This document shows positions 30,729 through 42,528 of a stretch of 64,000 bases of DNA, one piece after another. This DNA comes from Anagrus nilaparvatae (lineage: Eukaryota > Arthropoda > Insecta > Hymenoptera > Mymaridae): the NCBI GenBank assembly GCA_022575985.1, contig JAKSXM010000107.1, positions 2,480,001 to 2,544,000 on the forward strand. The letters are read 5' to 3'. The position numbers were made by a program, and so were the translations under genes. Under the pieces are notes generated by a model that saw nothing but the letters and a program-made list of their open reading frames with translations, was not told the DNA's origin and searched no databases. Each line of letters opens with the position of its first letter. Positions within the stretch are counted from its first letter, which is position 1.

Positions 30729-31115
30729 AGCTGTACATAAGTTTACACATATTGGTTACATATACATATGAAATATATACTACGTTATACAATATGTCCA
30801 CATGGACTCGTAGTCCGAGCGTGGAACTAGCTGTTATAGCTGCAAGAATTAACAAATATTACATTTTAATATAATATAAAATATTTTGTTCTGTAAAGTT
30901 TTTATTAATTTAATGGTAACTATTTAATAGCCTCTTCTGTTTAACATATTTAGCCTCTTTATATTACTTAATCTACTTGATTTTATATAATTCTAATTAT
31001 TTTTGCTTAACCATAATTTAATGTTTTGGATATTGCTTATTTTTTTACTATTATTTACTTTGATTTTGTCTTTTATATCAATAGCCAACCTATTGCATAT
31101 TGATATTTCACATAT
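30688..31115 (-). mobile_element. LINE 3' end with (AAT)n tail
   Basis: Minus-strand 3' terminus at about 30726, tail (AAT)12 at 30690-30725, body homologous to 14780-15140 (ccacatggactcgtagtcc, caaatctacttgattttat-type blocks). 5' truncated near 31115. This uninterrupted copy shows that the 13.7-kb copy has an insertion. Confidence 0.7.
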
Positions 31116-32060
31116 CAATAGGCAGCCTATATAGATAATATTTTCCTTTCACCACAATCACAATAATAATCAGAACAAATTATTCAATTAATATATAATA
31201 AAAATTATTAAAAACTTTTATTTTAAATTAAATGAAATCTTTCAATAAAATTTTTTTTTTTAATTTATTCAAATCAAAAATATTTCTCTTTTTAAACCAC
31301 CTCAATCAACTTCTTTTTACTATCTGCCGATATTATTATTTTTTTAAACGAAAAACCGTAACCAAGTAACATAACAACAATAAACAATAAATTTCAAATT
31401 TCAAATCCAAACATTTTCTTCTACACTGTAATAAAATTCAGACTTATTATTCAAAAAAAATCTTTCATTTAAATATTCCAAGTAGTTAAATAAAATTCAA
31501 TTTTTTTAATCAAATCCAGTTCGGAACACCCATATGGACCACATCTGGGCACTCTATGTTATAATTTTTTTTCTAAAAACTGTACTCAAAAAATACTAAA
31601 ATTTTTTATTATAAAATGTCGTCCCATAAGAATCACGTTTATAAAATGCTCGAAAAAGCAAAATTATTTATAATTATTTAACAATGAAGGAGTCAGCCTA
31701 TATGATCTTCAAATTTTAAATATATATTTATTAATATGACTTCTTGTTATATACCAATTTTTATTAAAACCTGTTCTCAAAAAAAAGGCTGTTAATATTC
31801 TTAAAAAATTTTAAATAAGATCGTATAGAAGCTAACGATAATAATAGTAGAGCTTTTTCTAATATGAACACCATGTCGTTCGTACTTAATTTGCACTGTA
31901 TTCTTACATGATGCTATAAACATAATAAAAAATTATTATTTTTTGAAATTTGTTATTATTATTTTCTATTTATCTTATTAACTATGAATTTTGGTTTTCT
32001 CAGCCTTATCCTAAGTGATAAAATAAAAATAATAATTTAGCCTACCGTTAACTGTGCTTA
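31116..32060. other. AT-rich DNA, nothing identified
   Basis: No recognised motif on either strand. Confidence 0.5.
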
Positions 32061-32074
32061 TGTATGAAAAGCTT

Positions 32075-32640
32075 TTATTTCAGTAAGAAAGAAAGAAGGG
32101 GACTGCAAAAGATAAAAGTAAATCTCACAAAAGAACATAATATGTATAGTACTGAATCAACAGGTTGTTATAGAAAAGTTAATCAAAAAGGGAGTAAAAT
32201 AACTCTACTATTTTTGCGAGTGTTTTTGATTATTATGAAAAATAAAAAAATTATAAGGATCAAATTTAATTTATATTCCATGCCAAAATCCAATTTTTTT
32301 ATAGAATTTAAATACTTTCTTACCTTAGTTTCTGTAATTTTAATTGAATAAAGAGAAAAACGATAATCAATAATAGAAAATGTAATTTGAATAAAGAGAA
32401 TAAGATTTATTAAAAAAAAGTTAAAAAATTATTTTGAATAAAAGTAATTGTTGCAGTAATTTAAAAACTACGACTCTTGGTAAAGATAATTCAATTACAC
32501 TAGAAAGGCTGCAATACAGTTCAAAGCCTTAAAATCACTCAAAATTGAAGAAATATCCTTTCTGGTTATAATAAGGACAAGAGATGATTTATTTGCATAA
32601 AAATTTAACCTGCGAATAGAATTCATTTTATAGTAATTCC
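32075..32640 (+). repeat. Dispersed duplication, copy 1
   Basis: Matches 59045-59460 in the same orientation with indels (actgaatcaacaggttgtta, ttttgaataaaagtaa, aatttaacctgcgaata). A 95-codon frame (32064-32351) falls in it but is not open in the other copy, so it is unlikely to be a gene. TE family unknown. Confidence 0.6.
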
Positions 32641-33448
32641 ACATCACTGAATTTTTCGAATGTCCTTTTATTTAATCAATCCAATGTAACAGTACACTGA
32701 GCAGAGGAATAATATAACAAAATCAAAATTAAATATTTAAAGAATGAATTAAACCTTTTAAATTATTATTTTTTAAGGGTGCAAGTTTTTTTATCTTATC
32801 ACCCAAGTAACTGAGCGTTTGAAGATTCTCCTTCATTAAAATGCAATATCAAATAAAAATTGTTAACTATTTTATCTCGAGATAAGTACAGAAAAATACA
32901 TGCAGGTAACTTGCGTTCGTATAATTATGCGTAATACAGCCAGTGAGTCAGGCAGAAATAAAAATTCAGTTTCAAAAATATTTTTTTCTTACACAATTGT
33001 ATTTAAAACTCTGTGACCGGTCATTTTCATGTTTTTTTTTCTAATAATACATCATGATTTTTTGAAACTAAATAATTTGACTGGTCTAAAAAAACTAAAA
33101 CTTTTACTTTTAATAAAATAAATTATACAAAAATAAAAATATATAAGTATATATATAAGTATAGTACTTATACACTATAAAAACATATTGCTTGAATTTA
33201 TAAGTTTTCAAGCAAGTAATTAAAATTTTTCCCAGCCCTTAGATGGTCAAAAGTTAATAAAAAAAAAACCTGGTAAGCGCGTCACGGGACGCCCTATAGA
33301 AGTGAAAACTTAAAGTCTGAAAATTGTTGTTACCTATTTTATTATTATAAAATAAATAAACATACTAAAAAATAAGCATTAAAAAAAACGTGGTTGATGT
33401 TATTGAAATGCCGGTGTATACACAAATGCCTATACTCTGTGTGCTATA
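32641..33448. other. AT-rich DNA, nothing identified
   Basis: No open frame or repeat of note. Confidence 0.5.
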
Positions 33449-33450
33449 TA

Positions 33451-33679
33451 CAGGGAATTCTTAAACCAGTAGTAAAGTATATCTATATATATATTACGAA
33501 AAAATAAGCCAATAGGAACACTAAATTTAAAAATTCTTATAATCAGATAGTAATTAGATCGAAAGTAGATATCTAATTACCATCCGATTATAAATATTTT
33601 AAAAATTAGCATTCCTATTGGCTTATTTTTTTGAACTATATATATAGATATACTTTACTACCGGTTTAAGAACTCTCTG
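33451..33679. mobile_element. 229-bp TA-flanked hairpin MITE (Tc1/mariner-like)
   Basis: Ends cagggaattcttaaaccagt and actggtttaag-type inverse ending ctctctg; the arms of about 100 bp pair throughout (aaaataagccaatagga/tcctattggcttatttt). TA lies on both sides (33449-33450 and 33680-33681). Non-coding. Confidence 0.85.
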
Positions 33680-33827
33680 TATAGATATGTGTGTTTGTAA
33701 GAAGAAGAATAAGAGTATGAGAGAGAATTGTTTTTTCTATGTATGGAATTAATGTATTTAATGTATGAAATTTCTATGAAACTGAATTTTTATTTTTCTA
33801 TATATCTATGGTACATATAGACCTCGG

Positions 33828-33880
33828 CCGTTGCATCTGCTTCCGTTGCCGTTGCCTCGGCCAGCGTCTCGCCTTTTAAA
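33828..33880. repeat. GC-rich GTTGCC/CGGCC tandem motif
   Basis: ctcggccgttgcatctgctt followed by ccgttgccgttgcctcggcc; degenerate short tandem units, strongly GC-rich in an AT background. Confidence 0.6.
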
Positions 33881-33899
33881 AAAACACGCCTAGTATAAA

Positions 33900-34930
33900 T
33901 ATTTTTTTTTCAAAATATTTTTTTTTCAAAACGATGCTATGGAAGTTTTCACTTCAATAAAAAAAAACGCTGCCAACTAATTGGCACTATGGTTCCTCAT
34001 TAGCAATAACAAAATGTTCTTAATGGTCTATTTTACCTAACAAAGTATAATGTCATAAGAAAAACTAAGAATGATCTAGTTTGAATGATCTTTTCCTTGC
34101 TACTGTTATAGTTTGAAATAAAAAAAATAAAAAAAATAAAAAAATTACAAAATTAAATTATGCTTAATTATGTTTGATTTTAGCAGGTTACTTTGTTTTT
34201 CTTTTTTTTACAGCGTCAAATAGGCCTCTAAAATTTTACCCAGGAAGGTTTTCAATGTGAAATTTCCCGAGGAATCCGAAAATCAAGTCAGATTTTTCAT
34301 TTTCTATCAGGAAAAGCGAGAAAATTGGAAAATTCAGAAAATGAACAATTTTCAAAATCATTTTTTTGAGCCTAAAATTGATTTTTAAGTGCTTAAAAGA
34401 CAAATGTATCAAAGAAAGAGTTTACCAGCATGAAAAGTATGGGAAAACATATGTAAAAAAAATGAAAAAAAAAAGTGACGCTTTTTGAAAAATTTTTATA
34501 TTCCAGTTTCCTTTAGTTTTTCCGATTTTCCAGTTTTTCCTGAGGTTTTCCGATAAAATATGGTCAGATTCAGATTGGGCGGGAATTTTTACTACCTACC
34601 TTTACAAAGAAAATATTTTTTAGGCTTATTTAGAGCGTCCAGAAAATAAAAAGCAAACGGGTGGCTGAGAATTCGAAAAAAATCAAAATTGAAAAAACAG
34701 CTGCCAAATCGCAACCAAGCCACCTAGAGCCTTAAAAATTGGCCAGTAACCATATTTTTACATACTAAACACAGTACAATTAGTATTTTTTAAATCCCAG
34801 ACATCGAACTCAGACTTGGGTAAAAATAGCTAAGAACTACCGATAATTTTTTCTTAATTACTAACGAACAATATGAGAATTTAAAAAAAATTTTTTTATT
34901 AACAATGTATTAAACTTACATAAAAATATT
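33900..34930. other. Decayed repeat related to the 62.2-63.1 kb arm
   Basis: tgaaatttcccgaggaatccg (34258) and cagtttttcctgaggttttcc resemble atttcctcaggaatccag and gaattttcccgctc at 62.5-62.9 kb. No inverted partner within reach. Confidence 0.35.
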
Positions 34931-35059
34931 TGTTTTTTGAGCTATGCGACACTGGGTGCTGCTGACATGAGACTAATTATTTTTTATTTTAAAAAAAAAA
35001 TCTTTGAAAAAATCTTTATAAATACATTAAATAGCCACTCAAATATATTTGAATATTTA

Positions 35060-35560
35060 TTAACGTGGGACTATGACATTTTTATATATAGAATTAAACG
35101 AACCGGCATTCTCATTTTCATTTATCGTATTATTAAATTTATTGATATATACCACTTCAGAAAATTTTCTTGTTCTAAAATCTGGTTCCGTGTCTAATAT
35201 CGCGATATTGTTAAAATCCATATTATGGAACAGTTTGCAATGATTAGGTATTGGTTTATCTAACTTTTTCTTGATGTCTTTCAAATGGCCCTCCATCCGT
35301 TTAAAAATTCTGCGTTTAGTTTCACCAATATATGACACATCACAATCCGCACAGTTTATTTTATAGATTACGTTGATGCAATTAGAATTTTTTATATCGT
35401 CCTTTCCCTTTTTAATTATACACGAAAGATTGTTATTATTGTAAGGAACTATTAAAAAATTATATTTTTGTAATGTTAGGGTCACGCTGTTAAATATGTT
35501 TGGTATGTAAGCTAATTTTATAATGTTTTTTTGTTTATAATAATGTTTGTGAAATATCAC
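35060..35560 (-). CDS. GIY-YIG endonuclease domain of a second Penelope-like element
   Basis: 166 codons. GIY-YIG core VIYKINCADCDVSYIGETKR at 64-83 with Cys pair C70/C73, then RMEGHLKDIKK and the catalytic-type glutamate in RKFSEVVYINKF (E135). It differs throughout from 28503-29147, so it is a separate lineage. The N-terminal 60 residues match the linker region only loosely. Truncated upstream at a CA-rich simple repeat (35562-35590). No RT seen. Confidence 0.82.
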   Translation of the reverse strand: MIFHKHYYKQKNIIKLAYIPNIFNSVTLTLQKYNFLIVPYNNNNLSCIIKKGKDDIKNSNCINVIYKINCADCDVSYIGETKRRIFKRMEGHLKDIKKKLDKPIPNHCKLFHNMDFNNIAILDTEPDFRTRKFSEVVYINKFNNTINENENAGSFNSIYKNVIVPR

Positions 35561-35561
35561 C

Positions 35562-35998
35562 GATTACATACATACACACCCACACACAACTTCCTGAGGT
35601 CTCAAAACGTGCTTAAATGCCAAAAAATCACAAACCAAAATTTGAACCAAAAAATTTTTCCATGAAAGTTAATGTAAAATGTGTAATTTGAAGAGAAAAA
35701 AAGATAGAGTCCTATTTAAAAATTTAAAGTTGTGTTAGTTAAAAGCTAGAACATGGGAATTTTTTTTCTTTGGGCTGTCTTCAAAACACTAAAAAAAAAA
35801 TTTTATCTGAAAAAGTACGATTTTGCATGTAGTTTTAGCTTGTTCTTTCAAAAAAATTATATCTGCTGTTCTAAAAAGAATTCAATAGGAAAACAGCCAT
35901 TTTCGAAGGTTTTGCGTTGTTTTTTGTAAGTTTAGATTATGTAATGCAGAGCTTAGCTTAAAATACAATTAAAATATGAAATTCACAAAAAAGTAGAT
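35562..35998. other. CA-rich repeat and unassigned DNA
   Basis: tacatacatacacacccacac at 35568-35590, then AT-rich sequence with no assignment. cttcctgaggtctc at 35590 has a direct relative at 38325. Confidence 0.5.
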
Positions 35999-36003
35999 CC
36001 TTT

Positions 36004-38051
36004 CACAGTGGTCTGGAACACGAAAAAAGTTTCACCACGATGCTCCTAAAAATCTCTGGTATTTTCTGTTTCTATAGGGTCTCCTGAGGCAGGAAATGCT
36101 TGTCCTAAAATTAAAACCGTAGCTCTCGGGGAGAACCGCCCCGATTTGGGGGTTGTTGGGGGGTAAATTAAAAAAAATTTTTTTTTTAATTTAACATTTT
36201 TTACATCATTTTAGACCATGTAAAGTGACGAACGAGTGAGGAACACAAAAAATTTTGTTTCCCCATAGTTTTTTTTGAGTTGGAAGGCTCAAAATCACAT
36301 TTTTTCAATAACTGAAAAAAACCAATTTCTGAAATTTTTTAAATAAACTAAAATTATTTTTAATAATGGATTTACGTTTTTCAATTGTTTTATAATTAAA
36401 ATTTACTAAAATAAGTTTATTTAGGACCAAAAAATACAATTTTTCATTTTTCAAGGTCTCAGAGCAACTCAAATGTTAAATATTGGATTTTTTTTTAAAT
36501 TCACAGACTTGGGATTTTTCTATCAGATTCAAATGATGTTATAAGATGGATTTAAAGACGTATTCCATAGTAATTTTTGCGGTAGAATCCCAATTTTCTA
36601 TATATTTTAACATTTTACCACGCTTTTTAGGAGAAAAATCCGTTTTTTTGTTTTTTATGGTTTCAATTTTCAAGGGGCCTATTTTTTAAAGTTTCGCAGG
36701 TTTCAAGAAAAACTTTTCTAAATAATATTTACAAGAGTCAATTATATAATTTTTCCTCTAAAATTCAATGAAATCACTAGTTTTATCATCCGGAGTTTTC
36801 CTTAGCCATAAAATCGTTTTTTTTTTCTACTGGTTTTGTCTAATCTTATATATTTTGCATTAGTAGCCAATTTGAGCCTGAATGGTTTGAAAAGTTTAAA
36901 ATTTTCTTTAATAAATGAATATTGAGGGAAAAACTACTCTAGAAAATACAAAAACTTCTTGTTTTTTGATGAAAAATAAATGAGTTATAACTCACTTTGT
37001 TAAGTAAAGATTTTGTAATAATTCCCCTATAATCTCAATTTCACGTAACTAAAAAGTTGTTTAGGTCAGTGAATTTTCACCACAAGACAGAGAAAAGTTT
37101 TTCTATTTTCTACAGTGATTTTCCCTCAATATTCATTTATTTAAAAAATTTTTAGACATTTCAAACCCTTCAGGCTCAAATTGGCTACTATATATAGCAA
37201 AATAAATAAAATTGAACAAAACCAGTAAAAATAGAAAAAAATGATTGAATGGTTTTATGGCTAAAGAAAACTCCAGATGAAAAAATTAGTGATTTCATTG
37301 AATTTCAGAGGAAAAAATATATAAGTGTCTCTTGTAAATATTATACAGAAAATTTTTTCTTGAAATCTGCGAAACTTTAAAAAATTGGTCCCTTGAAAAT
37401 TAAAACCATAAAAAACAAAAAAACGGATTTTACTCCTAAAAAGCGTGGCAAATTGTTAAAATAAATAGCGAATTCGGAAAAATTACTATGGAATACGTCA
37501 TTAAATCCAACCTCATTTGAATTTGATAGAAAAATCCCAAGTCTGAATTTTTTAAAAAATCCAATTTTTAACATTTGAGTTGCTCTGAGACCTTGAAAAA
37601 TGAAAATTTGTATTTTTTGATCCTAAATAAACTTATTTTAGTAAATTGTAATTACAAAACAATTGAAAAAACATAAATCCATCATTAAAAATAATTTTAG
37701 TTTATTTAAAAAATTTCAGAAATTGGGTTTTTTTAGTTATTGAAAAAATATGATTTTGAGCCTTCCAACTCAAAAAAAACTATGGGGTGAGCAAAATTTT
37801 TTGTGTTTCTCACTGGTTTGTCACTTTATATGATCTAAAATGATGTAAAAAATGTTTAATTAAAAAAAGAATTTTTTTTTTTTTTAATTTATCCACCATC
37901 AACCCCCAAATCGGGGCGGTTCTCCCCGAGAGAAACGGTTTTAATTTTAGGACAAGCATTTCCTGCCTCAGGAGACCCTATAGAAACAGAAAATATCAGA
38001 GATTTTTATGAGCATCGTGGTGAAACTTTTTTCGTGTTCCAGACCACTGTG
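36004..38051. mobile_element. 2,048-bp snapback element with 5-bp target duplication
   Basis: Inverted ends cacagtggtctggaacacg and cgtgttccagaccactgtg. The pairing continues through about 1 kb per arm to a centre near 37030 (for example tctcggggagaaccgccccg/cggggcggttctccccgag). CCTTT flanks both ends (35999-36003 and 38052-38056). The CAGTGGTCTGG end is hAT-like, but hAT normally makes 8-bp duplications, so the superfamily is open. No transposase; all frames are arm shadows. Confidence 0.88.
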
Positions 38052-38056
38052 CCTTT

Positions 38057-40440
38057 AACAAAAATTTTGAGACCTATAACGTCAAAATTGGATGTTTTTA
38101 TTTGGCATGATGAACTTTCAAAGATTTTAAACGAAAAACACAAATTGCCCCTTATTTAATAACATAGAAAATAAAGGTAGTCGATTAGTATAGTTTAGAA
38201 AAATGTAACACCCCCCCCACCACTTATTCGCGCTTATTTCAAAAAACCACATTATGGTCAACATTTTTAAAAGCGTTACTAAAAAAACCAAATTCGAAAC
38301 ATTTTTTGTTACCAAAAATCACAACTTCCTGAGAATCTGAAGCCAATCCTAGCCATGAACAGATTTCGTCGAATATTCACGTAAAAATCGAAAATAACTG
38401 CCAAGAATCGAGAATTGAACCTTAGAAGCTAAAAAATTGCATGAAGGTTTATTTTTAGTGAAGAAAAAATACTTCAGAACCGATTTCTAGACCCGAACCT
38501 TATGCATAGTCCGATTTAGTTTAAGAATGTGCAAAAAGATTAAATATAAATGAAATAATAGGTTGAATATATTTTTAATTTGGTTTCAGAATATTAAGAA
38601 TCGACCGGAAGATAGATGATTATGAATATAGTACGTGAGTATTACGTTTGACATAATATTTAACTTTATAGGTATTTCTTATATTATCTGTAATTTAATA
38701 TTAATTTATTTTCAGATATTCCATTCAGTAAAGGTGTATGCATATATATATATATACTTTATGTAGTAAAAACAAAGTCAAAATTAGCTTACCTATAAAA
38801 TTATTTCTTTAATTGAAGTAATTGATATAATCTATGTTTTTGAAAGTACCTTATATTTTTCGGAAACATTATGCAATCTATGTATCTTGTATACGATAAA
38901 AAAAAATAATTTTGTTGTTAATCTGATTAAACATTAAAAATAAAATAATCAGAAAATAAGTACTTTATAAAACAAATGCCAACTATGCATCCTTGCATAA
39001 TAATTAATATATTTTTATTAATAATATTATTAATTTTTTTTTTATTATTATATTTTTGTTCAAATAAATGTTCGATGCAGAAAATGTTTTATGTAGAATT
39101 TTCTAAATAATCAAATATAAAATGAAATTATAAATATAGGTTTAAAAATAAGCAATTGTTTTTAAAATGAATATTCATGTTAATAATGTTATCAGATATA
39201 CTGTTAAGATAATTATAAGTCTATTAAAATTTAATCAAATGGATGTTCACGATTAGCTTGCTGGCTTGAATATTCAAGAAAAATGCTTGAACTGCTTGAA
39301 ATTTCGAGCACAACAACCTAACTGTGTAGATAATAACTTTTTTTATTTTTAATTTCTAAAAATTGAAGCTTCATTTATACTTCCATTGGAATTAAAAAAA
39401 AAAATGAAAATTAATGGATTTCAGACGGCGCTAAAAATTTCTTGAACTTTGAGAGACTAAATTAATAAATTTATTGAAGACTGTTTTACATGATTATACA
39501 AATCCTTGAACATAATATTCAGGTCTTCTTTCAGTATAGATTCATTAAAAAAGTCAATTTATTTGCACATAAGCAATAACAAAATATTCATAGCAAGTGA
39601 AAATCCAATTTTTCAAAAAAAAAAAAAAAATAACTAAACTGAGATTTTTTGATAATAAAAAATTGGAAAAAAATTTCGATGCTAATAGCATAATGGTTTC
39701 AAGAAATTGCCAGGAGCATTGATACTTGCATACACACTCACACATACACACACACACATACAACTTTTTTTTATAATTAATTATTTATAAAAAATTATAA
39801 GTGGTTTGTGTGTTAACATGCATGCGTGTTAAAACAATGAAAGAGAATGAGACTGTTAACTTATAACAGTTTTTACTTAGAATCCCTAATTATTTTAACT
39901 CTTTGAACCGAGATTATAATAAATCTCTAAAATAAAATTATTCTAAGCATAGAAACCTTTTTTTTTTTTAACCCTCCCTATGAAAAATGTTCTATATTAA
40001 AATAAAAATATTTTTGTTGATACCTTCAACAATGCTAAATGCTGGCCTAAAGATTTTTAAAATCAGAAACTTTATAAAAAGGTCTTGGATATTTTAGTCT
40101 CTCAAAAATTATTAGAATTTTATTTCCGTCTGTACGTCATAAATTTTCAATATTTATTTTTAAATTTTTTGGGACATAGTTGTAATTTTAATAAAAAAAT
40201 GTTATTAAAATCCTTATGGTTTCACCTTAAAATTTTAATTAAAGAAATTATAGCAAATAATTATGTATCTCTTCATATAATTTAAAAAAAATATTATGAA
40301 ACGTTTCTAGTTGTTAATATATAATGATAAAAACATTATTTGGTGTTTATAGATTCTTAGCCTGGAAAAAATATATCAATGTCACAATTAAATCATATCA
40401 GAAATGATACGAAATTACATAAAACAGGTGTCAAAATAAA
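38057..40440. other. Mostly unassigned AT-rich DNA
   Basis: 39250-39325 carries AAGCA-type repeats like 56450. 39726-39764 is a CA/CACATA microsatellite. No coding region recognised; the minus-strand frame over the CA repeat is an artefact. Confidence 0.5.
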
Positions 40441-40695
40441 GATAACCGGTTTGTGTAACTACACAACCAACGAGCATGGAACATGTTCATTTATAACATT
40501 GATAATAAAGTATTTATTGTGTTCATAATATAAATATTTATATGCAAATATTTATATTTAGATTTTTATTATAGAAATCATGCTGCTTAGACATCAAAAT
40601 GAACTAAATTAATTAAATTTTCAAATTATTATAGTTTTTTAAATAATATGAATATGAATTTATTTTTTATTAATTTTTATAATGAATTCTTAAAA

Positions 40696-41040
40696 ATTCT
40701 GCACCAATGGTCCCTAGGTACTTCTGCACCAATACTCCATAGGTACTTCTGCACCAAAGGTCTTTAGGGACTTCTGCACCAATGCTCCCTAGGTACTTCT
40801 GCACCAAAACTTCCTAGGTACTTCTGCACCAAAGGTCTTTAGCGACTTCTGCACCATAGGTCCCTAGGTACTTCTGCACCAATGCTCCCTAGGTACTTCT
40901 GCACCAAAGGTTCCTAGGTACTTCTGCACCAAAGGTCTTTAGGGACTTCTGCACCAATAGTCCCTAGGTACTTCTGCACCAAAGGTCCCTAGGTACTTCT
41001 GCACCATAGGTCCCTAGGTACTTCTGCACCAAAAGTCCCT
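40696..41040. repeat. 25-bp minisatellite, about 13 units
   Basis: Unit ggtacttctgcaccaaaggt plus ccct(a), period exactly 25 bp from 40721 to 41030. The opposite arm (49858-49895) keeps only one or two units, so the array expanded in the left arm after the palindrome formed. Confidence 0.92.
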
Positions 41041-41065
41041 GAATCGAAAATATTCTAAGTCCATT

Positions 41066-41311
41066 TGACCCCCCCCCCTAAAAGCGTCAATTTTTGACCC
41101 CCCCCCTAAAAACGTCAATTTTTGACCCCCCCCCCTAAAAACGTCAATTTTTGACCCCCCCCCCCTAAAAGCGTCAATTTTTGACCCCCCCCCCCCCTAA
41201 AAACGTCAATTTTTGACCCCCCCCCCCTAAAAGCGTCAATTTTTGACCCCCCCCTAAAAACGTCAATTTTTGACCCCCCCCCCTAAAAGCGTCAATTTTT
41301 GACCCCCCCCC
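41066..41311. repeat. C-tract array with G-run minus strand
   Basis: Nine units of gac-C(7-13)-taaaa(a/g)cgtcaattttt, spacing about 28-33 bp owing to C-tract length changes; aaaagcg and aaaaacg variants alternate in part. The minus strand carries nine G-runs. The 41174-41407 minus frame (GGGGQKLTFL repeats) is an artefact of the array. Confidence 0.92.
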
Positions 41312-41490
41312 TGCCGAGCCGGACTTTTTGAAATACCCCATCCAATGAACATGTTCCATGTTAAAAAAAAGTCCGCGAGGGACATAGGTCATAGTTTTAC
41401 GCCTCAACTTATGTACTTTTTATGTTGAAAAAACACGCCGACTACCCTTCGTTCATTCCAATGGGCCTTCTGGGCATAGAAACGCAGGGC

Positions 41491-42147
41491 TCAATGTTAT
41501 GGAACAGGATTTTTTGGTAATTTTCAATGAAACGCCTAAACCTTACAAATTAACCAAAACACTTCTGGTTAGTCTCATTTTTTGTGTGTAAGTGTCATCT
41601 TTCAAACGCCGTAAACCGCAATTTTTTATTACTAATTTTCTCATCAATGTTGACAATTAACAAAATGGTCAATTTTTAAATTGCTGCCAAATTCGTAATT
41701 TCTGACAAAAAAGGGTTTATATCTCACAAAAAATTTCTACAAGCTTCAAGTTTCCAAAAACTCATTACTCGTCTCATTTCCTTGAGTAATTTTTAAGAAA
41801 TGGCTCTTCAAAGTTAACATTAAAAAGGGCTTTTTTAAAAAATTATAAAATTGGGACTCCGACTTCAAATTGTCATACCTGTTTAACATATAATTGAAAA
41901 CAGTAGAGTAATTTTCGTCAAAAATGAAAAATTTAGCAGCAGTTTAAAACTTGGTCATTTTTGGTTAAAAGGCATTTTTGGTTAATTGGCTATAGTGATG
42001 AGATAATTAATAATAAAAAATTGCGGTTTATGGCGTTTAAAAGATGATACTTATACCAAAAAATGAGACCAACTAGAAGTGTTATGGTTAACTTGTGAGG
42101 TTTTAGCGTTTCATTGAAAATGACCAAAAAACCCTATTCCATAACAT
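41491..42147. repeat. 657-bp palindrome inside the left arm
   Basis: Left caatgttatggaacaggatt pairs with right attccataacattttagc; inner aaccgcaattttttattact pairs with aataaaaaattgcggttt. One arm is homologous to 14390-14560 and partly to 23165-23215, so this is a dispersed family. Confidence 0.8.
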
Positions 42148-42241
42148 TTTAGCTAATGATATAGTTTTTAGTTTTTGTTTCAAGTTATTTTATTTTTATT
42201 TTTGAGTTTTGCATAAAATACCTTTGGTGCAAAAGTACCTA

Positions 42242-42485
42242 CACTGAAAAAAAAATCCGGTTGCGGGAACCGGAATTCCAGCTTTGAAAAATGGATTTTT
42301 TTTTACGTAAAAGACATAATATAAAACAATTCTATCCATAAAAATAGATGTTTCAAGAAAAATAATTTAAATTTTTTATACCTACTTTTTAAAAGTTGTT
42401 TAAATTTATATTGTTTATTACACATTATTTATTTAAACTATTATTTGACTAAAAAATTTTAAAAATTATAATAGTATATTGACAC

Positions 42486-42528
<43 letters not shown>

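Noticed and set aside
32064..32351. 95-codon frame
   Set aside because: The homologous copy at 59.05 kb has stops and indels in this frame.
41174..41407. Minus-strand frame with GGGGQKLTFL repeats
   Set aside because: It is the reading of the C-tract/GTCAATTTTTGAC array; unit length keeps it open. No coding evidence.
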